Source: Streptomyces lydicus (lineage in GTDB: Bacteria; Actinomycetota; Actinomycetes; Streptomycetales; Streptomycetaceae). From it: a DNA stretch of 64,000 nucleotides. Below, piece by piece: positions 1-10,362 of the stretch; the first letter of the stretch is position 1, and every line of letters begins with the position of its first letter. The stretch lies in NCBI RefSeq assembly GCF_001729485.1, contig NZ_CP017157.1, forward strand, positions 2,232,001-2,296,000, in the 5' to 3' direction. Below the pieces are notes generated by a model. The model was not told the DNA's origin, did not search any database, and was given only the letters and a program-made list of their open reading frames with translations. A program made the translations under genes and the position numbers.

Positions 1-744
1 GGCAGCCGCTACGTCGTACGGGTGGTGGCCGGCGGCGACCAGCTCGCCCGGCAGACCGGCCTGGTCGACGGCCGCGGCCGCCCCATCCGCGGCCTGCCCC
101 CGCAGGTGGTCTCCGGTGCGACCTGCGACGCCGAAGCGGCGTGGCGCGGCGCGTTCCTGGCCCACGGCTCGCTCACCGAGCCCGGCCGCTCCTCCTCGCT
201 GGAGGTCACCTGCCCCGGCCCCGAGGCGGCGCTCGCGCTGGTCGGCGCGGCGCGCCGGCTCGGCATCGGCGCCAAGGCCCGCGAGGTGCGCGGCGTGGAC
301 CGCGTCGTCGTCCGTGACGGTGACGCGATCGGCGCGCTGCTGACGCGGCTCGGCGCCCACGAGTCGGTGCTCGCCTGGGAGGAGCGGCGGATGCGCCGCG
401 AGGTCCGGGCCACCGCCAACCGGCTGGCCAACTTCGACGACGCCAACCTCCGCCGCTCGGCACGCGCCGCGGTCGCCGCGGGTGCCCGGGTCCAGCGGGC
501 CCTGGAGATCCTCGGCGAGGAGGTCCCCGAGCACCTCGCGGCGGCCGGCCGGCTGCGCATGGAGCACAAGCAGGCGTCGCTGGAGGAGCTGGGCGCGCTC
601 GCCGACCCGCCGCTGACCAAGGACGCCGTCGCCGGCCGGATCCGCCGCCTGCTGGCGATGGCCGACAAGCGCGCCCAGGACCTGGGCATTCCCGGTACGG
701 AGTCCAACCTCACCGAGGAGCTCGCCGAGGGCATGGTCGGCTGA
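1..744 (+). CDS. whiA: Sporulation regulator WhiA, 3' part (5' end outside window)
   Basis: The frame is open from the first base to TGA at 742-744, giving the last 247 residues. WhiA is a DNA-binding protein needed for sporulation septation in Streptomyces, with an N-terminal homing-endonuclease-like fold and a C-terminal helix-turn-helix. The visible part includes the end of the LAGLIDADG-like domain and the conserved C-terminal HTH region (about residues 150-240, with motifs such as [14 protein letters not shown] and [15 protein letters not shown]). It lies directly upstream of gap, the usual Streptomyces order. The identification rests on the C-terminal motifs and the synteny. Confidence 0.95.
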   Translation, partial: GSRYVVRVVAGGDQLARQTGLVDGRGRPIRGLPPQVVSGATCDAEAAWRGAFLAHGSLTEPGRSSSLEVTCPGPEAALALVGAARRLGIGAKAREVRGVDRVVVRDGDAIGALLTRLGAHESVLAWEERRMRREVRATANRLANFDDANLRRSARAAVAAGARVQRALEILGEEVPEHLAAAGRLRMEHKQASLEELGALADPPLTKDAVAGRIRRLLAMADKRAQDLGIPGTESNLTEELAEGMVG

Positions 745-768
745 CCGCACCCTCCTCATCCGTCCTTC

Positions 769-801
769 CCGCCCCCGGTGCCGCGCGCGCACCGGGGGCG
801 G
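769..801. terminator. whiA terminator hairpin
   Basis: A perfect 13-bp inverted repeat (769-781 and 789-801) with a 7-nt loop starts 25 bp after the whiA stop. It has no T-tract, which is usual for high-GC actinomycete terminators. It separates whiA from the gap promoter. Confidence 0.7.
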
Positions 802-858
802 TCGCGCACGGCCGGACGCCGGGCCGAAAGCGCTCATCTGAGAAGCATCGAGCGCGTT

Positions 859-1972
<1,114 letters not shown>

Positions 1973-2009
1973 TATCTCTGCCTGGTACCCGAGGCACCGA
2001 GATGTGAGG

Positions 2010-2051
2010 ACGGGGCTCGTACGGCGCGAGGAAGCGCCGTACGGGCCCCGT
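2010..2051. promoter_or_regulatory. Intercistronic hairpin between gap and pgk
   Basis: Two 18-nt arms (2010-2027 and 2034-2051) pair with one mismatch around a 6-nt loop, 37 bp after the gap stop and 35 bp before pgk. It could be a partial terminator or an mRNA processing/stability element that lets gap be expressed above pgk and tpiA. There is no U-tract, so some read-through is likely. Confidence 0.6.
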
Positions 2052-2086
2052 GCCACGACCGAACCAAGCGACGGAGTCACTTCCTC

Positions 2087-3289
2087 ATGAAGACGATCGA
2101 CGACCTTCAGGTAGCAGGGCGGCGGGTCTTTGTCCGCGCCGATCTGAACGTGCCGCTGGACGGCACCACCATCACCGACGACGGCCGGATCCGCGCCGTC
2201 GCCCCGACGATCGCCAAGCTCGTCGAGCGCGGCGCCAAGGTGATCGTCGCCTCCCACCTGGGCCGTCCCAAGGGCGCCCCGGACCCGGCGTTCTCGCTGG
2301 CCCCCGCGGCGCGGCGGCTGGGCGAAATCCTGGGCCAGGACGTGGCGTTCGCGACCGACACGGTCGGTGAGTCCGCCCGGTCGGTGACCGCGGGCCTCGC
2401 CGACGGCCAGGTGGCGGTGCTGGAGAACCTCCGCTTCAACGCGGGCGAGACCAGCAAGGACGACGCCGAGCGGGGCGCCTTCGCCGACCAGCTCGCCGCC
2501 CTCGCGGAGCTGTACGTGGGGGACGGCTTCGGCGCCGTGCACCGCAAGCACGCCTCCGTCTACGACCTGCCCCGGCGCCTTCCGCACGCCGCCGGCGACC
2601 TGATCGCCACCGAGGTCGGCGTCCTGAAGAAGCTCACCGAGGACGTCAAGCGCCCCTACGTGGTCGCGCTCGGCGGCGCCAAGGTCTCCGACAAGCTCGC
2701 CGTCATCGACCAGCTGATCGAGAAGGCCGACCGCATCCTGGTCGGCGGCGGCATGGCGTACACCTTCCTCAAGGCCAAGGGCCACGAGGTGGGCATCTCG
2801 CTGCTCCAGGAGGACCAGGTGCCCGCCTGCCTGGAATACCTGGCGCGCGCCGAGAAGCGCGGTGTGGAGTTCGTGCTCCCCGTCGACGTACTGGTTTCGG
2901 CCGAGTTCCCCGACCTGAAGACCAAGGCCCCGGCCCACCCCGACATCGTCGCCGCGGACGCCATCCCGGCCGACAAGGAGGGCCTGGACATCGGCCCGAA
3001 GACCCGCGAGCTGTACGCCGCGAAGCTGGCCGACGCGGGCACGGTGTTCTGGAACGGCCCGATGGGCGTCTTCGAGCACCCCGACTACGCCGGCGGCACC
3101 AAGGCCGTCGCGCAGGCCCTGCTGGACTCGGACGCCTTCACCGTCGTCGGCGGCGGGGACAGTGCCGCCGCGGTCCGGCTGCTCGGCTTCGACGAGAATG
3201 CTTTCGGCCACATCTCGACCGGTGGTGGCGCCAGCCTCGAATACCTCGAGGGCAAGACGCTCCCCGGCCTCGCCGCACTGGAGGACTGA
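2087..3289 (+). CDS. pgk: Phosphoglycerate kinase
   Basis: The 400-residue enzyme transfers phosphate from 1,3-bisphosphoglycerate to ADP. Diagnostic motifs are [14 protein letters not shown] (residues 13-26), the HLGRPKG substrate loop, ENLRFNAGE, and the C-terminal nucleotide-binding [11 protein letters not shown]. The start ATG follows a weak Shine-Dalgarno region (GACGGAGTC). tpiA follows after 6 bp, so the two are probably translated from one message. Length is normal for bacterial PGK. Confidence 0.97.
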   Translation: MKTIDDLQVAGRRVFVRADLNVPLDGTTITDDGRIRAVAPTIAKLVERGAKVIVASHLGRPKGAPDPAFSLAPAARRLGEILGQDVAFATDTVGESARSVTAGLADGQVAVLENLRFNAGETSKDDAERGAFADQLAALAELYVGDGFGAVHRKHASVYDLPRRLPHAAGDLIATEVGVLKKLTEDVKRPYVVALGGAKVSDKLAVIDQLIEKADRILVGGGMAYTFLKAKGHEVGISLLQEDQVPACLEYLARAEKRGVEFVLPVDVLVSAEFPDLKTKAPAHPDIVAADAIPADKEGLDIGPKTRELYAAKLADAGTVFWNGPMGVFEHPDYAGGTKAVAQALLDSDAFTVVGGGDSAAAVRLLGFDENAFGHISTGGGASLEYLEGKTLPGLAALED

Positions 3290-3295
3290 AACACC

Positions 3296-4084
3296 GTGAC
3301 TGCTCTCAGCAACGGCCGCACCCCGCTGATGGCGGGCAACTGGAAGATGAACCTCAACCACCTCGAGGCCATCGCGCACGTCCAGAAGCTCGCCTTCGCC
3401 CTCGCCGACAAGGACTTCGACGCCGTCGAGGTCGCGGTGCTGCCGCCCTTCACCGACCTGCGCTCGGTGCAGACCCTGGTCGACGGCGACAAGCTCAAGA
3501 TCAAGTACGGTGCCCAGGACCTCTCCGCGCACGACGCCGGGGCCTACACCGGTGAGATCTCCGGCGCCATGCTCGCCAAGCTGAAGTGCACGTTCGTGGC
3601 CGTCGGCCACAGCGAGCGCCGCCAGTACCACGGCGAGGACGAAGAGGTCTGCAACGCCAAGGTCAAGGCAGCCTTCAAGCACGGCCTCACGCCGATCCTG
3701 TGCGTCGGTGAGGGCCTGGACGTCCGCAAGGCGGGCAACCAGGTCGCACACACCCTCGCCCAGGTCGACGGCGGCCTCAAGGACGTCCCGGCGGAGCAGG
3801 CCGAGACGATCGTGATCGCCTACGAGCCGGTCTGGGCCATCGGTACCGGCGAGGTCGCCACCCCCGAGGACGCGCAGGAGGTCTGCGGTGCGATCCGCGG
3901 GCGCCTCGCCGAGCTCTACAGCCAGGATCTGGCCGACAAGGTCCGCATCCAGTACGGCGGCTCGGTCAAGTCCGGCAACGTCGCCGCGATCATGGCGCAG
4001 CCGGACGTCGACGGCGCGCTGATCGGCGGCGCGGCGCTGGACGCGGACGAGTTTGTGAAGATCGTCCGTTTCCGCGACCAGTAG
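3296..4084 (+). CDS. tpiA: Triosephosphate isomerase
   Basis: The 262-residue (beta/alpha)8 enzyme interconverts dihydroxyacetone phosphate and glyceraldehyde 3-phosphate. The sequence has the substrate-binding AGNWKMN near the N-terminus, the electrophile His in VGHSERR (about residue 101), the catalytic Glu in [11 protein letters not shown] (about residue 176) and the phosphate-binding YGGSVKSGN and LIGGAAL loops. It starts with GTG 6 bp after pgk and is the last gene of the glycolytic operon. Confidence 0.97.
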   Translation: MTALSNGRTPLMAGNWKMNLNHLEAIAHVQKLAFALADKDFDAVEVAVLPPFTDLRSVQTLVDGDKLKIKYGAQDLSAHDAGAYTGEISGAMLAKLKCTFVAVGHSERRQYHGEDEEVCNAKVKAAFKHGLTPILCVGEGLDVRKAGNQVAHTLAQVDGGLKDVPAEQAETIVIAYEPVWAIGTGEVATPEDAQEVCGAIRGRLAELYSQDLADKVRIQYGGSVKSGNVAAIMAQPDVDGALIGGAALDADEFVKIVRFRDQ

Positions 4085-4091
4085 CAGCTAT

Positions 4092-4160
4092 GACGAGGGC
4101 GAGCCCTCGTCGTACCCTGTCGGGGCCGGGACCGGTGCAGCAGCGCCGTCCCCGGCCCCG
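4092..4160. terminator. Tandem hairpins ending the gap-pgk-tpiA operon
   Basis: There are two inverted repeats. A compact 8-9 bp stem lies at 4092-4100/4103-4111. A 10-bp perfect stem with a 20-nt loop lies at 4121-4130/4151-4160. They fill the gap between tpiA and secG and probably terminate the glycolytic transcript. Confidence 0.6.
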
Positions 4161-4224
4161 CACCATTTGTTCATATGTCTTGACCCATACGTCCGTCCGT
4201 CAGTCCTAGAGAGTTGGTCCAGCC

Positions 4225-4461
4225 GTGGTCATCGGGTTCTCGATCGCCCTCATCGTCTTCAGCCTGCTGCTGATGATGCTGGTGCTCATGCACAAGGGGA
4301 AGGGCGGCGGCCTCTCCGACATGTTCGGCGGCGGTATGCAGTCCTCGGTCGGTGGCTCCTCGGTCGCCGAGCGCAACCTGGACCGCATCACCATCGTGAT
4401 CGGTCTGCTGTGGTTCGCCTGCATCGTCGTCCTCGGCGTCCTGATGAAGCTCGGCAGCTGA
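4225..4461 (+). CDS. secG: Preprotein translocase subunit SecG
   Basis: This 78-residue protein is the small non-essential subunit of SecYEG in the cytoplasmic membrane. It has two hydrophobic segments (about residues 2-22 and 52-74) flanking the conserved cytoplasmic loop HKGKGGGLSDMFGGG, a SecG signature. It starts with GTG. Its position between tpiA and rbpA is conserved in Streptomyces. Confidence 0.93.
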   Translation: MVIGFSIALIVFSLLLMMLVLMHKGKGGGLSDMFGGGMQSSVGGSSVAERNLDRITIVIGLLWFACIVVLGVLMKLGS

Positions 4462-4508
4462 CATACCGTCGGAGGCGCGGCCTATCATGAGGGCGGCGTC
4501 CTTGGACG

Positions 4509-4535
4509 GGTAACTCCGGTCAGTGGACGCGCGTT
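4509..4535 (+). promoter_or_regulatory. Possible SigR-type promoter upstream of rbpA
   Basis: GGTAAC at 4509-4514 is followed by exactly 18 bp and GTT at 4533-4535. This resembles the SigR pattern (GGGAAT-N18-GTT), with 4 of 6 matches in the -35 box. rbpA of S. coelicolor is known to be induced by disulfide stress through SigR, which fits. A TAGACT element at 4546-4551 could be an alternative -10. Confidence 0.4.
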
Positions 4536-4616
4536 GGGCCTTACGTAGACTGTGGCGTTCCGCAGCGCCAGTTGCTGTGAAGGCTTTGCAGCACCATTAC
4601 GCAGGGAGTTACGACC

Positions 4617-4952
4617 GTGGCAAGTGGCAACGCGATCCGAGGAAGTCGGGTCGGGGCGGGGCCGATGGGGGAGGCCGAGCGCGGCGAGTCCGCGCCGCGC
4701 ATCCGCATCTCCTTCTGGTGCTCCAACGGGCACGAGACGCAGCCCAGCTTCGCCGGCGATGCGCAGGTTCCGGACACCTGGGACTGCCCGCGCTGTGGTT
4801 TCCCGGCCGGCAAGGACCGGGACAGCCCGCCGGACCCGCCGCGCACCGAGCCGTACAAGACCCACCTCGCCTACGTCCGGGAGCGCCGCAGCGACGCCGA
4901 CGGTGAGGCGATCCTCGCGGAGGCGCTCGCCAAGCTCCGCGGTGAGATCTGA
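4617..4952 (+). CDS. rbpA: RNA polymerase-binding protein RbpA
   Basis: This 111-residue actinobacterial factor binds RNA polymerase and the principal sigma factor and stimulates promoter opening. The core domain contains a zinc-type pair of Cys clusters (CSNGHE near residue 35 and CPRCG near residue 59). The basic linker is followed by the sigma-interaction domain KTHLAYVRERRSDADGEAIL. It starts with GTG and is monocistronic, bounded by the secG region and a very strong terminator. Confidence 0.95.
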   Translation: MASGNAIRGSRVGAGPMGEAERGESAPRIRISFWCSNGHETQPSFAGDAQVPDTWDCPRCGFPAGKDRDSPPDPPRTEPYKTHLAYVRERRSDADGEAILAEALAKLRGEI

Positions 4953-4967
4953 CGGACCTGTGGACAC

Positions 4968-5020
4968 ACCGGCCGGCCCGGCCGGAGGGAGACACCCCTC
5001 CGGCCGGGCCGGCCGGTTTT
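4968..5020. terminator. rbpA terminator, 22-bp perfect stem
   Basis: Arms 4968-4989 and 4996-5017 are fully complementary around a 6-nt loop, followed by a short T run (5017-5020). It starts 16 bp after rbpA and is one of the strongest terminator-like structures in the window. Confidence 0.85.
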
Positions 5021-5131
5021 CCGCCTCCGGGCGCCGCCCCGCGGGCCGTTCGCGTACAGGGACGGAAGGCGGGCCGACACCTGCTCTTCGGATGCCCGAC
5101 AGCGCGTCGCCCGACAGCGGACAGCTACCTT

Positions 5132-5170
5132 CCCCCACTCTCGGCTTCGCTCGAGTGGGAGATGCCCCCA
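5132..5170. repeat. Dispersed Streptomyces palindromic repeat upstream of pgi
   Basis: This C-rich segment has an imperfect inverted core (CCACTC...GAGTGG around a TCGGCTTCGC centre) and ends in GCCCCCA. Similar short C-rich/hairpin/C-rich elements are scattered between Streptomyces genes. A related one lies at 40612-40644. It sits 60 bp upstream of pgi. Family assignment is from memory of such elements. Confidence 0.5.
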
Positions 5171-5229
5171 CCGCCCGCTGATCAATTAGGTTGGGAGTCG
5201 GCGGGGCCGGTACGAGATGAAGAAGGCTG

Positions 5230-6915
5230 ATGTCCGAGATGAACGCAGAAGGCCGCAGCAGGCTTGACCAGATGCCTGAGTGGACGGCACTGGGCAAGCA
5301 CCGGGAGCAGATGGGGGAGGTGCGTCTGCGCGAGCTGTTCGAGCAGGACCCGGGGCGTGCCGAGCGCTACACCCTCCAGGTCGGCGATCTGCACCTGGAC
5401 TACTCCAAGCACCTGGTCACCGACGAGACGCTGCGGCTGCTGGGCGACCTGGCCGCGGCGACGGACGTGACCGGGCTGCGGGACGCGATGTTCCGCGGCG
5501 ACAAGATCAACAACACCGAGCAGCGGTCGGTGCTGCACACCGCACTGCGCGCGCCCGGCTCGGCGGTCATCGCGAGCGACGGCGAGAACGTCGTCCCCGC
5601 GGTGCAGGCCGTCCTGACGAAGATGAGCATCTTCTCCGACCGGGTCCGCTCCGGCGACTGGAAGGGCCACACCGGCAAGCGCATCAAGACGGTCGTCAAC
5701 ATCGGCATCGGCGGCTCGGACCTGGGCCCGGCGATGGCGTACGAGGCGCTGCGCGCCTACAGCCACCGGGACATGCAGTTCCGCTTCGTCTCCAACGTCG
5801 ACGGCGCCGATCTGCACGAGGCGGTGCGCGATCTGGACCCCGCCGAGACGCTGTTCATCGTCGCCTCGAAGACCTTCACCACCATCGAGACCATCACCAA
5901 CGCCACCTCCGCCCGCGACTGGCTGCTCGCCGGTCTGGGGGCCGCCGGCTCGGGCGGTGCCGGGAGCGCGGGAGAGGCCGTCGCCAAGCACTTCGTGGCG
6001 CTGTCGACCAACGCCGAGAAGGTGGCGGAGTTCGGCATCAACCCGGACAACATGTTCGAGTTCTGGGACTGGGTCGGCGGTCGCTACTCCTACGACTCCG
6101 CGATCGGCCTGTCACTGATGATCGCGATCGGCCACGAGCAGTTCCGCGAGATGCTGGCCGGCTTCCACCTCGTCGACGAGCACTTCCGGACCGCGCCGCC
6201 GCACGAGAACGCCCCGCTGCTGATGGGCCTGCTCGGCATCTGGTACGGCAACTTCTGGGACGCCCAGTCGCACGCGGTGCTGCCCTACAGCCACTACCTG
6301 TCCAAGTTCACCGCGTACCTCCAGCAGCTGGACATGGAGTCCAACGGCAAGTCGGTCGACCGCGACGGCAACCCGGTCCACTGGCAGACCGGCCCCGTCG
6401 TCTGGGGCACGCCCGGCACCAACGGCCAGCACGCCTACTACCAGCTGCTCCACCAGGGCACGAAGATGATCCCGGCCGACTTCGTCGGGTTCGCCCGGCC
6501 GGTCCCCGACCTGCGGCCGGGCCTGGTCCCCCAGCACGACCTGCTGATGGCCAACTTCTTCGCGCAGAGCCAGGCACTGGCCTTCGGCAAGACGCCGGAG
6601 GAGGTGCGCGCCGAGGGGGTGGCCGAGGAACTCGTGCCGCACAAGACCTTCCGCGGGAACCACCCCACGACCACGATCCTGGCCTCGGAGCTCAGCCCGT
6701 CCGTGCTGGGCCAGTTGGTCGCGCTCTACGAGCACAAGGTGTTCGTCCAGGGCGCGGTGTGGAACATCGACTCCTTCGACCAGTGGGGCGTGGAGCTGGG
6801 CAAGGTCCTGGCCAAGAGGATCGAACCGGCCCTGACCGAGGGCGCCGAGGTGCCCGGACTGGACCCCTCGACGGCCGGCCTGGTCGGCAAGTACCGGGCG
6901 CTGCGCGGGCGTTGA
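5230..6915 (+). CDS. pgi: Glucose-6-phosphate isomerase
   Basis: The 561-residue enzyme interconverts glucose 6-phosphate and fructose 6-phosphate. Motifs include [11 protein letters not shown] (about residue 157), [10 protein letters not shown], the catalytic region [18 protein letters not shown] (about residue 277) and [10 protein letters not shown] near the C-terminus. Two in-frame ATGs are possible (5230 and 5239). AGAAGG at 5221-5226 is close to the first and well spaced for the second. It is convergent with pgl, which joins it functionally to the leftward pentose phosphate operon. Confidence 0.97.
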   Translation: MSEMNAEGRSRLDQMPEWTALGKHREQMGEVRLRELFEQDPGRAERYTLQVGDLHLDYSKHLVTDETLRLLGDLAAATDVTGLRDAMFRGDKINNTEQRSVLHTALRAPGSAVIASDGENVVPAVQAVLTKMSIFSDRVRSGDWKGHTGKRIKTVVNIGIGGSDLGPAMAYEALRAYSHRDMQFRFVSNVDGADLHEAVRDLDPAETLFIVASKTFTTIETITNATSARDWLLAGLGAAGSGGAGSAGEAVAKHFVALSTNAEKVAEFGINPDNMFEFWDWVGGRYSYDSAIGLSLMIAIGHEQFREMLAGFHLVDEHFRTAPPHENAPLLMGLLGIWYGNFWDAQSHAVLPYSHYLSKFTAYLQQLDMESNGKSVDRDGNPVHWQTGPVVWGTPGTNGQHAYYQLLHQGTKMIPADFVGFARPVPDLRPGLVPQHDLLMANFFAQSQALAFGKTPEEVRAEGVAEELVPHKTFRGNHPTTTILASELSPSVLGQLVALYEHKVFVQGAVWNIDSFDQWGVELGKVLAKRIEPALTEGAEVPGLDPSTAGLVGKYRALRGR

Positions 6916-6944
6916 TCCCCGGCGCCCCGGTGCGTCCCGCAACG

Positions 6945-6986
6945 CCGCGCGGCCCCGCCCTCCTTCGGGAGGGCGGGGCCGCGCGG
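6945..6986. terminator. Bidirectional terminator between pgi and pgl
   Basis: A perfect 19-bp GC stem (6945-6963 and 6968-6986) is capped by a TTCG tetraloop. It lies between two convergent genes and can serve both transcripts. Confidence 0.85.
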
Positions 6987-6997
6987 GTGAGGGCGGG

Positions 6998-7780
6998 TCA
7001 GGCCGAGGCCGGCGGGTAGAGCCCGCGCGGCAGCTGGGCCGCCGCCGCCTCGTCCAGGAGCCACAGGGTCCGGCCGCGGCCCCGGGCGCCGGCCGCCGGG
7101 GCCTGCACCTCGCCGGCGCCGGAGAGCGCGATGGCCACCGCGTTGGCCTTGTCCTCGCCGGCCGCCAGCAGCCACACCTGCCGTGCCGCGCGGATCGCGG
7201 GCAGGGTCAGCGAGATGCGGGTGGGCGGCGGCTTCGGTGCGCCGTGCACGCCCACCACCGTCCGCTCCGTCTCGTAGACGGCGGGCAGCTCCGGGAAGAG
7301 CGAGGCCACATGGGTGTCCGGGCCGACGCCCAGCAGCAGGACGTCGAAGGACGGGACGGCGGCGTGGTCCTCGGGGCCGGCCGCCGCGGCGAGTTCGAGG
7401 GCGTACGCCTCGGCCGCCGCGTCCGCGTCGTTCCCGAACCGGCCGCCGGCCGGCTCCATCGGGTGCACCCGCGCCGGATCCAGCGGCACGCTGTCCAGCA
7501 GCGCCTCGCGCGCCTGCGTGTAGTTGCGGTCCGGGTGCCCGTCGGGCAGGAACCGCTCGTCCCCCCACCACAGGTCGAGCCGGGACCAGTCCACCGCGTC
7601 CCGGGCGGGCGCCTCGGCGAGGGCCGCGAGCAGCCCGTTGCCGTTGCGCCCGCCGGTGAGGACGACGGAGGCGGCACCGCGGGCGGCCTGGGCGTCCACG
7701 ATCTTCGTGATCAGCCGGGCCGCCGCCGCCTTGGCCATCAGCTCCTTGTCGCGGTGGACGACGACCTGCGGAGCACTCAC
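6998..7780 (-). CDS. pgl: 6-phosphogluconolactonase
   Basis: The 260-residue DevB/SOL-type enzyme hydrolyses 6-phosphogluconolactone, the product of Zwf. It has the phosphosugar-binding motif GGRNGNGLLAAL (about residues 43-54), WWGDERFLPDGHPDRN, and LLGVGPDTHVASLFP. The GTG start at 7780 overlaps the opcA stop (GTGA), indicating translational coupling. It is the last gene of tkt-tal-zwf-opcA-pgl. The family's usual GPDGH is GPDTH here, a common Streptomyces variant. Confidence 0.93.
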   Translation of the reverse strand: MSAPQVVVHRDKELMAKAAAARLITKIVDAQAARGAASVVLTGGRNGNGLLAALAEAPARDAVDWSRLDLWWGDERFLPDGHPDRNYTQAREALLDSVPLDPARVHPMEPAGGRFGNDADAAAEAYALELAAAAGPEDHAAVPSFDVLLLGVGPDTHVASLFPELPAVYETERTVVGVHGAPKPPPTRISLTLPAIRAARQVWLLAAGEDKANAVAIALSGAGEVQAPAAGARGRGRTLWLLDEAAAAQLPRGLYPPASA

Positions 7781-8829
7781 TTCGCGGCCGCCTTCTTGGC
7801 GGGCTTGGCGCCCGCCTTCTTCGCCGCGGGCTTGTCCTGCGCGTCTCCGGAGGCACCCGGGTCGCCGTCCGTCGCCGGTTCCCGGTCGGGGGACGGCTCC
7901 CCGGCGGTGCGCAGCCGGTCCACGCCGTACTTCAGCGCCGCGGCGTAGATGTCGTCCGGGTCGAGCCTGCGGAGCTCCTCGGCGAGCAGCTCCGCGGTGT
8001 CCCGGCGCTTGAGCGCCACCGCACGGTCCGGCTGGTTGGGCATGCAGAGCGTGGCCAGGGTGGCTTCCGGGCGGTCCAGCACTATCGTGCCGCTGTCGGA
8101 CTCCAGCCGGGCGGCGGTCAGGCCGGGGCCGGCCGACACCTTGCGGGTGACCGGGATGTCCAGCCGGCTGCCCAGCCACATGCCGAGCAGCTCGCAGCTG
8201 GGGTTGAACTCCTCGCCCTCGACCTCGGCCGAGGCCACCGTGCACGGCGCCTGGTCGAGCGCCGCAGCCAGCATCGAACGCCACGGCGTGATGCGCGCCC
8301 ACGCCAGGTCGGTGTCGCCCGGCGTGTAGGTTTCCGCGCGGGCGAGCAGTTCCTGGATGGGGTCCTCGGCGGCGTAGGCGTCGGTGACCCGGCGCTGGGC
8401 CAGCGCGCCGAGCGGGTCCTTGGCCGGGTTCAGCGGGGCGTTGACCGGCCACCAGACCACGACCGGGGCGTCCGGCAGCAGCAGCGGCAGCACCACGGAC
8501 TGGGCGTGGTCGATGACCTCGCCGTACAGCCGCAGCAGCACCGTCTCGCCGGTGCCGGCCTCCGTGCCGACCCGCACCTCGGCGTCCAGGCGGGCCTTGG
8601 CGCGGTCGCGCGGCGACCGGCTGACCCGCTTGATGACGACGAGGGTGCGCGAGGGGTGCTCACGGGACGCCTCGTTGGCCGCCTTCAGGGCGTCATAGGC
8701 GTTCTCCTCGTCGGTGACGATGACGAGGGTGAGCACCATGCCGCTGGTGGGGGTGCCGACGGCCCGGCGGCCCTCCACGAGCGCCTTGTTGATCTTGCTG
8801 GAGGTGGTTTCCGTCAGATCGATTTTCAT
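7777..8829 (-). CDS. opcA: Glucose-6-phosphate dehydrogenase assembly protein OpcA
   Basis: This 350-residue protein is the actinobacterial and cyanobacterial partner needed for assembly or activity of glucose-6-phosphate dehydrogenase. It begins MKIDLTETTSSKI and keeps the conserved PVVVWWP and WARITPWRSMLAAALD segments. The C-terminus carries an Ala/Lys-rich tail of about 20 residues (PAAKKAGAKPAKKAAAK) that looks disordered. ATGA overlaps with both zwf upstream and pgl downstream mark tight coupling. Confidence 0.93.
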   Translation of the reverse strand: MKIDLTETTSSKINKALVEGRRAVGTPTSGMVLTLVIVTDEENAYDALKAANEASREHPSRTLVVIKRVSRSPRDRAKARLDAEVRVGTEAGTGETVLLRLYGEVIDHAQSVVLPLLLPDAPVVVWWPVNAPLNPAKDPLGALAQRRVTDAYAAEDPIQELLARAETYTPGDTDLAWARITPWRSMLAAALDQAPCTVASAEVEGEEFNPSCELLGMWLGSRLDIPVTRKVSAGPGLTAARLESDSGTIVLDRPEATLATLCMPNQPDRAVALKRRDTAELLAEELRRLDPDDIYAAALKYGVDRLRTAGEPSPDREPATDGDPGASGDAQDKPAAKKAGAKPAKKAAAK

Positions 8830-10358
8830 GGCCGACGCCAGCTCCGTCCGTCTCGTGCGAGCATTTCGTCCGCCTCGGCCGGGCCCCAGGTGCCCGCCGG
8901 GTACTGCGCGGGCTTGCCGTGCTTGTCCCAGTACTCCTCGATCGGGTCGAGGATCTTCCAGGACAGCTCGACCTCCTCCACCCGCGGGAAGAGGTTGGCG
9001 TCACCCAGCAGGACGTCGAGGATCAGCCGCTCGTACGCCTCGGGGCTGGACTCCGTGAAGGACTCGCCGTACGCGAAGTCCATCGAGACGTCCCGGACCT
9101 CCATCGAGGTGCCGGGCACCTTCGAGCCGAAGCGCACGGTCACGCCCTCGTCCGGCTGCACCCGGATGACCAGGGCGTTCTGCCCCAGCTCCTCGGTGGC
9201 GGTGCGGTCGAAGGGGGAGTGCGGGGCGCGCTGGAAGATCACCGCGATCTCGGTGACCCGGCGGCCCAGCCGCTTGCCGGTGCGCAGGTAGAAGGGGACA
9301 CCCGCCCAGCGGCGGTTGTCGATCGACAGCTTGATCGCCGCGTAGGTGTCGGTCGTCGACTTGGGGTTGATGCCCTCTTCCTCGAGGTAGCCGACGGCCT
9401 TCTCACCGCCCTGCCAGCCGCCCGTGTACTGCGCGCGGACCGTCTCCTTGCCGAGGTCCTTGGGCAGCCGGACGGCGCCCAGCACCTTGGTCTTCTCGGC
9501 GACCAGGGAGTGCGCCTCGAAGGAGGCGGGCTCCTCCATCGTGGTCAGCGCGAGCAGCTGGAGGAGGTGGTTCTGGATGACGTCACGGGCGGCGCCGATG
9601 CCGTCGTAGTAGCCGGCCCGGCCGCCGATGCCGATGTCCTCGGCCATCGTGATCTGGACGTGGTCGACGTAGCTGCGGTTCCACAGCGGCTCGAACATCG
9701 TGTTGGCGAACCGCAGCGCCAGGATGTTCTGGACCGTCTCCTTGCCCAGGTAGTGGTCGATCCGGAAGACCTCGTTGGGCGGGAAGACCTCGTGGACGAT
9801 CCGGTTGAGCTCCTGCGCGCTCTCCAGGTTGTGTCCGAACGGCTTCTCGATGACCGCGCGGCGCCAGGAGCCCTCCTGCTGGTCGGCCAGCCCGTGCTTC
9901 TTGAGCTGCTGGACGACGGTGGGGAAGAACTTCGGCGGCACGGACAGGTAGAAGGCGAAGTTGCCGCCGGTGCCCTGTGCCTTGTCGAGCTCGTTGATGG
10001 TGCTCTTGAGCCGCTCGAAGGCGTCGTCGTCGTCGAAGGTGCCCTGCACGAAGCGGCAGCCCTGGACCAGCTGCTGCCAGACCTCTTCGCGGAACGGCGT
10101 ACGGGAGTGCTGTTTGACCGCCTCGTACACCTCCTGCGCGAAGTCCTCGTGCTCCCACTCGCGACGGGCGAAGCCGACGAGGGAGAAACCCGGCGGGAGC
10201 AGTCCGCGGTTGGCCAGGTCGTAGACGGCGGGCATCAGCTTTTTACGGGACAAATCGCCCGTGACACCGAAGATGACCAGGCCCGACGGCCCCGCGATGC
10301 GCGGGAGCCGTCGGTCTGCGGGGTCACGAAGCGGATTCGCTCCATGAACAGCGGTCAA
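8826..10358 (-). CDS. zwf: Glucose-6-phosphate 1-dehydrogenase
   Basis: The 510-residue NADP-dependent enzyme starts the oxidative pentose phosphate pathway. It shows the nucleotide motif FGVTGDLSRKKLMPA and the active-site RIDHYLGKE. The frame is open upstream inside tal, but TTG at 10358 is chosen. It is preceded by GGAGGG at proper spacing, lies 4 bp after the tal stop, and gives a normal length. It is coupled to opcA by an ATGA overlap. Confidence 0.95.
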   Translation of the reverse strand: MTAVHGANPLRDPADRRLPRIAGPSGLVIFGVTGDLSRKKLMPAVYDLANRGLLPPGFSLVGFARREWEHEDFAQEVYEAVKQHSRTPFREEVWQQLVQGCRFVQGTFDDDDAFERLKSTINELDKAQGTGGNFAFYLSVPPKFFPTVVQQLKKHGLADQQEGSWRRAVIEKPFGHNLESAQELNRIVHEVFPPNEVFRIDHYLGKETVQNILALRFANTMFEPLWNRSYVDHVQITMAEDIGIGGRAGYYDGIGAARDVIQNHLLQLLALTTMEEPASFEAHSLVAEKTKVLGAVRLPKDLGKETVRAQYTGGWQGGEKAVGYLEEEGINPKSTTDTYAAIKLSIDNRRWAGVPFYLRTGKRLGRRVTEIAVIFQRAPHSPFDRTATEELGQNALVIRVQPDEGVTVRFGSKVPGTSMEVRDVSMDFAYGESFTESSPEAYERLILDVLLGDANLFPRVEEVELSWKILDPIEEYWDKHGKPAQYPAGTWGPAEADEMLARDGRSWRRP

Positions 10359-10362
10359 GGGA

